Made by a program: the position numbers and the translations under genes
Shown: in pieces, positions 19,374 through 20,052 of the stretch
How positions within the stretch are numbered: position 1 is the first letter of the stretch
Layout of the letters: every line of letters begins with the position of its first letter
Assembly (NCBI GenBank): GCA_003427395.1
Contig: BFEA01000304.1
Location: forward strand, 1,519,416-1,539,467
Length of the DNA stretch: 20,052 bases
Direction of reading: 5' to 3'
From: Chara braunii
Lineage: Eukaryota > Streptophyta > Charophyceae > Charales > Characeae
Notes under the pieces: model-generated
What the model was told of the DNA's origin: nothing
Databases searched by the model: none
What the model saw: the letters and a program-made list of their open reading frames with translations, nothing else

Positions 19374-19617
19374 TTGAATTGAAGTACATCTTGCATATCA
19401 GCTACCAAAGAATACTGAGGGGTATCAACATTCCGCCTCAGTTTATCATTACTACAAACCAAGATTGTCCACAACAAAGCAGCCCTTGTTGTCTCCATCA
19501 GGTAGCCGGCATAAACTCATTAGCCCACATTCAAATCCAGTTCACCAAATGGATTATTTGCATGCCACCAACGTCAAAAGGCAGCGACAACTGGACAACT
19601 CAACAAAAGATGATTTG
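19374..19617. repeat. Satellite unit 31, 37-bp deletion
   Basis: GTAGCCGGCATAAACTCATT joins the (T/C)ATAA of the GCCGGTATAAG landmark to the GATAAACTCATT landmark, removing 37 bp between two ATAA tetramers. Length 244 bp. Units 29 to 31 are three successive shortened units. Confidence 0.9.
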
Positions 19618-19897
19618 TTGAATTGAAGTACATCTTGCACATCAGCTGCGAAAGAATACAGAGGGGTATCAACATTCCGCCTCACTTTCTCATTACCACA
19701 AACCAAGATTATCTACAATAAAGCAGCCGTTGTTGTCTCTATGAGGTAACCGGTATAAGTTGGGAGTCGTTGCCCAACATTCCAAGAATGATAAACTTAT
19801 TAGCCCACATTCGGGCCCAGTTCCCCTAATGGATTATTGGCATGTGACCAACGCCAAAAGGCATCGACAACTGGACAACTCTACAAAAAATGATTTT

Positions 19898-20052
19898 TTG
19901 AATTTAAGTACATCTTGCACATCAGCTGCCAAAGAATACAGAGGGGTATCAACATTCTACATCACTTTGTCTTTACTACAAACGAAGATTGTTCACAATA
20001 AAGCAACCCTTGTTGTCTCTATCATGTAGCCGGTATAAGTTGGGAGTCGTTG
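19898..20052. repeat. Partial satellite unit at the window end
   Basis: The last 155 bp follow the consensus up to GTTGGGAGTCGTTG, so the array continues beyond the window. The anchor is altered to TTGAATTTAAG. Confidence 0.95.

Larger units (their letters stand above)
10994..20052. repeat. 281-bp satellite tandem array, 32 complete units plus a partial unit
   Basis: Using TTGAATTGAAG as the anchor, units start at 11007, 11288, 11569, 11850, 12129, 12410, 12691, 12964, 13245, 13526, 13807, 14088, 14369, 14650, 14931, 15212, 15493, 15773, 16054, 16335, 16616, 16897, 17178, 17459, 17740, 18021, 18302, 18583, 18864, 19125, 19374, 19618 and 19898. All are head-to-tail in one orientation. Twenty-five of 32 complete units are exactly 281 bp; the others are 279, 273, 280, 261, 249, 244 and 280 bp through small deletions. 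By eye a typical unit (checked on 16616-16896) differs from consensus at about 20 positions. Conserved landmarks include GAGGGGTATCAACATTCCGC, TTGTCATTACTACAAACCAA, CATTCCAAGAATGATAAACT and AAATGGATTATTTGCATGCC. The array runs off the right end. Length, order and homogeneity are those of satellite DNA (centromeric, subtelomeric or interstitial); I do not recognise the family. Confidence 0.98.

Noticed and set aside
11012-20029. About 94-codon plus-strand reading frames repeated through the array
   Set aside because: They begin only at TTG, change frame at every unit because 281 is not a multiple of 3, and lie codon-aligned opposite other open frames. They are a property of the repeat, not eukaryotic genes.
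11007-20052. 5S rDNA array (a 281-bp period would fit gene plus spacer)
   Set aside because: No 5S internal promoter or the conserved 5S start and end can be read on either strand of the unit.
10994-20052. CRISPR array
   Set aside because: Whole units repeat without unique spacers, and the unit is far too long.

Overview
This window looks like repeat-rich, non-genic nuclear DNA of a plant-lineage eukaryote. I find no intact protein-coding gene, no rRNA gene and no functional tRNA gene. The eukaryotic call rests on long microsatellites, several tRNA-derived (SINE-like) A-box/B-box pairs, a decayed LINE fragment with a zf-RVT-like zinc motif, short inverted-repeat elements and a satellite array of more than 9 kb. 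From memory only, the decayed gene at 110-2169 resembles an uncharacterised, high-copy protein family that I associate with the charophyte alga Chara braunii. That would fit the green lineage but cannot be confirmed here.

Layout. 1-28: (TC)n. 110-2169: decayed multi-frame coding relic with an internal 93-bp duplication. 2280-2693: compound GA/GATA and TG/poly-G microsatellites. 2700-3607: AT-rich DNA without genes. 3608-3997: two head-to-tail inverted-repeat elements (179 and 199 bp) that share one TTAA between them and are flanked by TTAA on each outer side. 4811-5447: three copies of a 227-230 bp tandem repeat. 5448-5838: two tRNA-like SINE heads on the minus strand. 6019-6405: LINE C-terminal relic on the minus strand. 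7041-7254: further tRNA-like promoter remnants. 7644-7795: 43-47 bp tandem repeats containing CACGTG. 9487-9696: two copies of one SINE family about 148 bp apart. 10327-10697: cluster of five short hairpins. About 10994 to the window end: tandem array of a 281-bp satellite, 32 complete units plus one partial.

The satellite is the dominant feature. Its period is exactly 281 bp in 25 of 32 complete units, and each exception is explained by a small deletion I could place. Each unit carries a 12-bp imperfect hairpin, and the left edge of the array falls inside a copy of that hairpin. Neighbouring units share a diagnostic variant in blocks, which suggests local homogenisation. Both strands of most units hold codon-aligned open frames of about 94-105 codons. 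Because 281 is not a multiple of 3, and most of these frames start only at TTG, I do not annotate them as genes. Nothing here works together as an operon or pathway: the window is a record of transposition, decay and tandem amplification.
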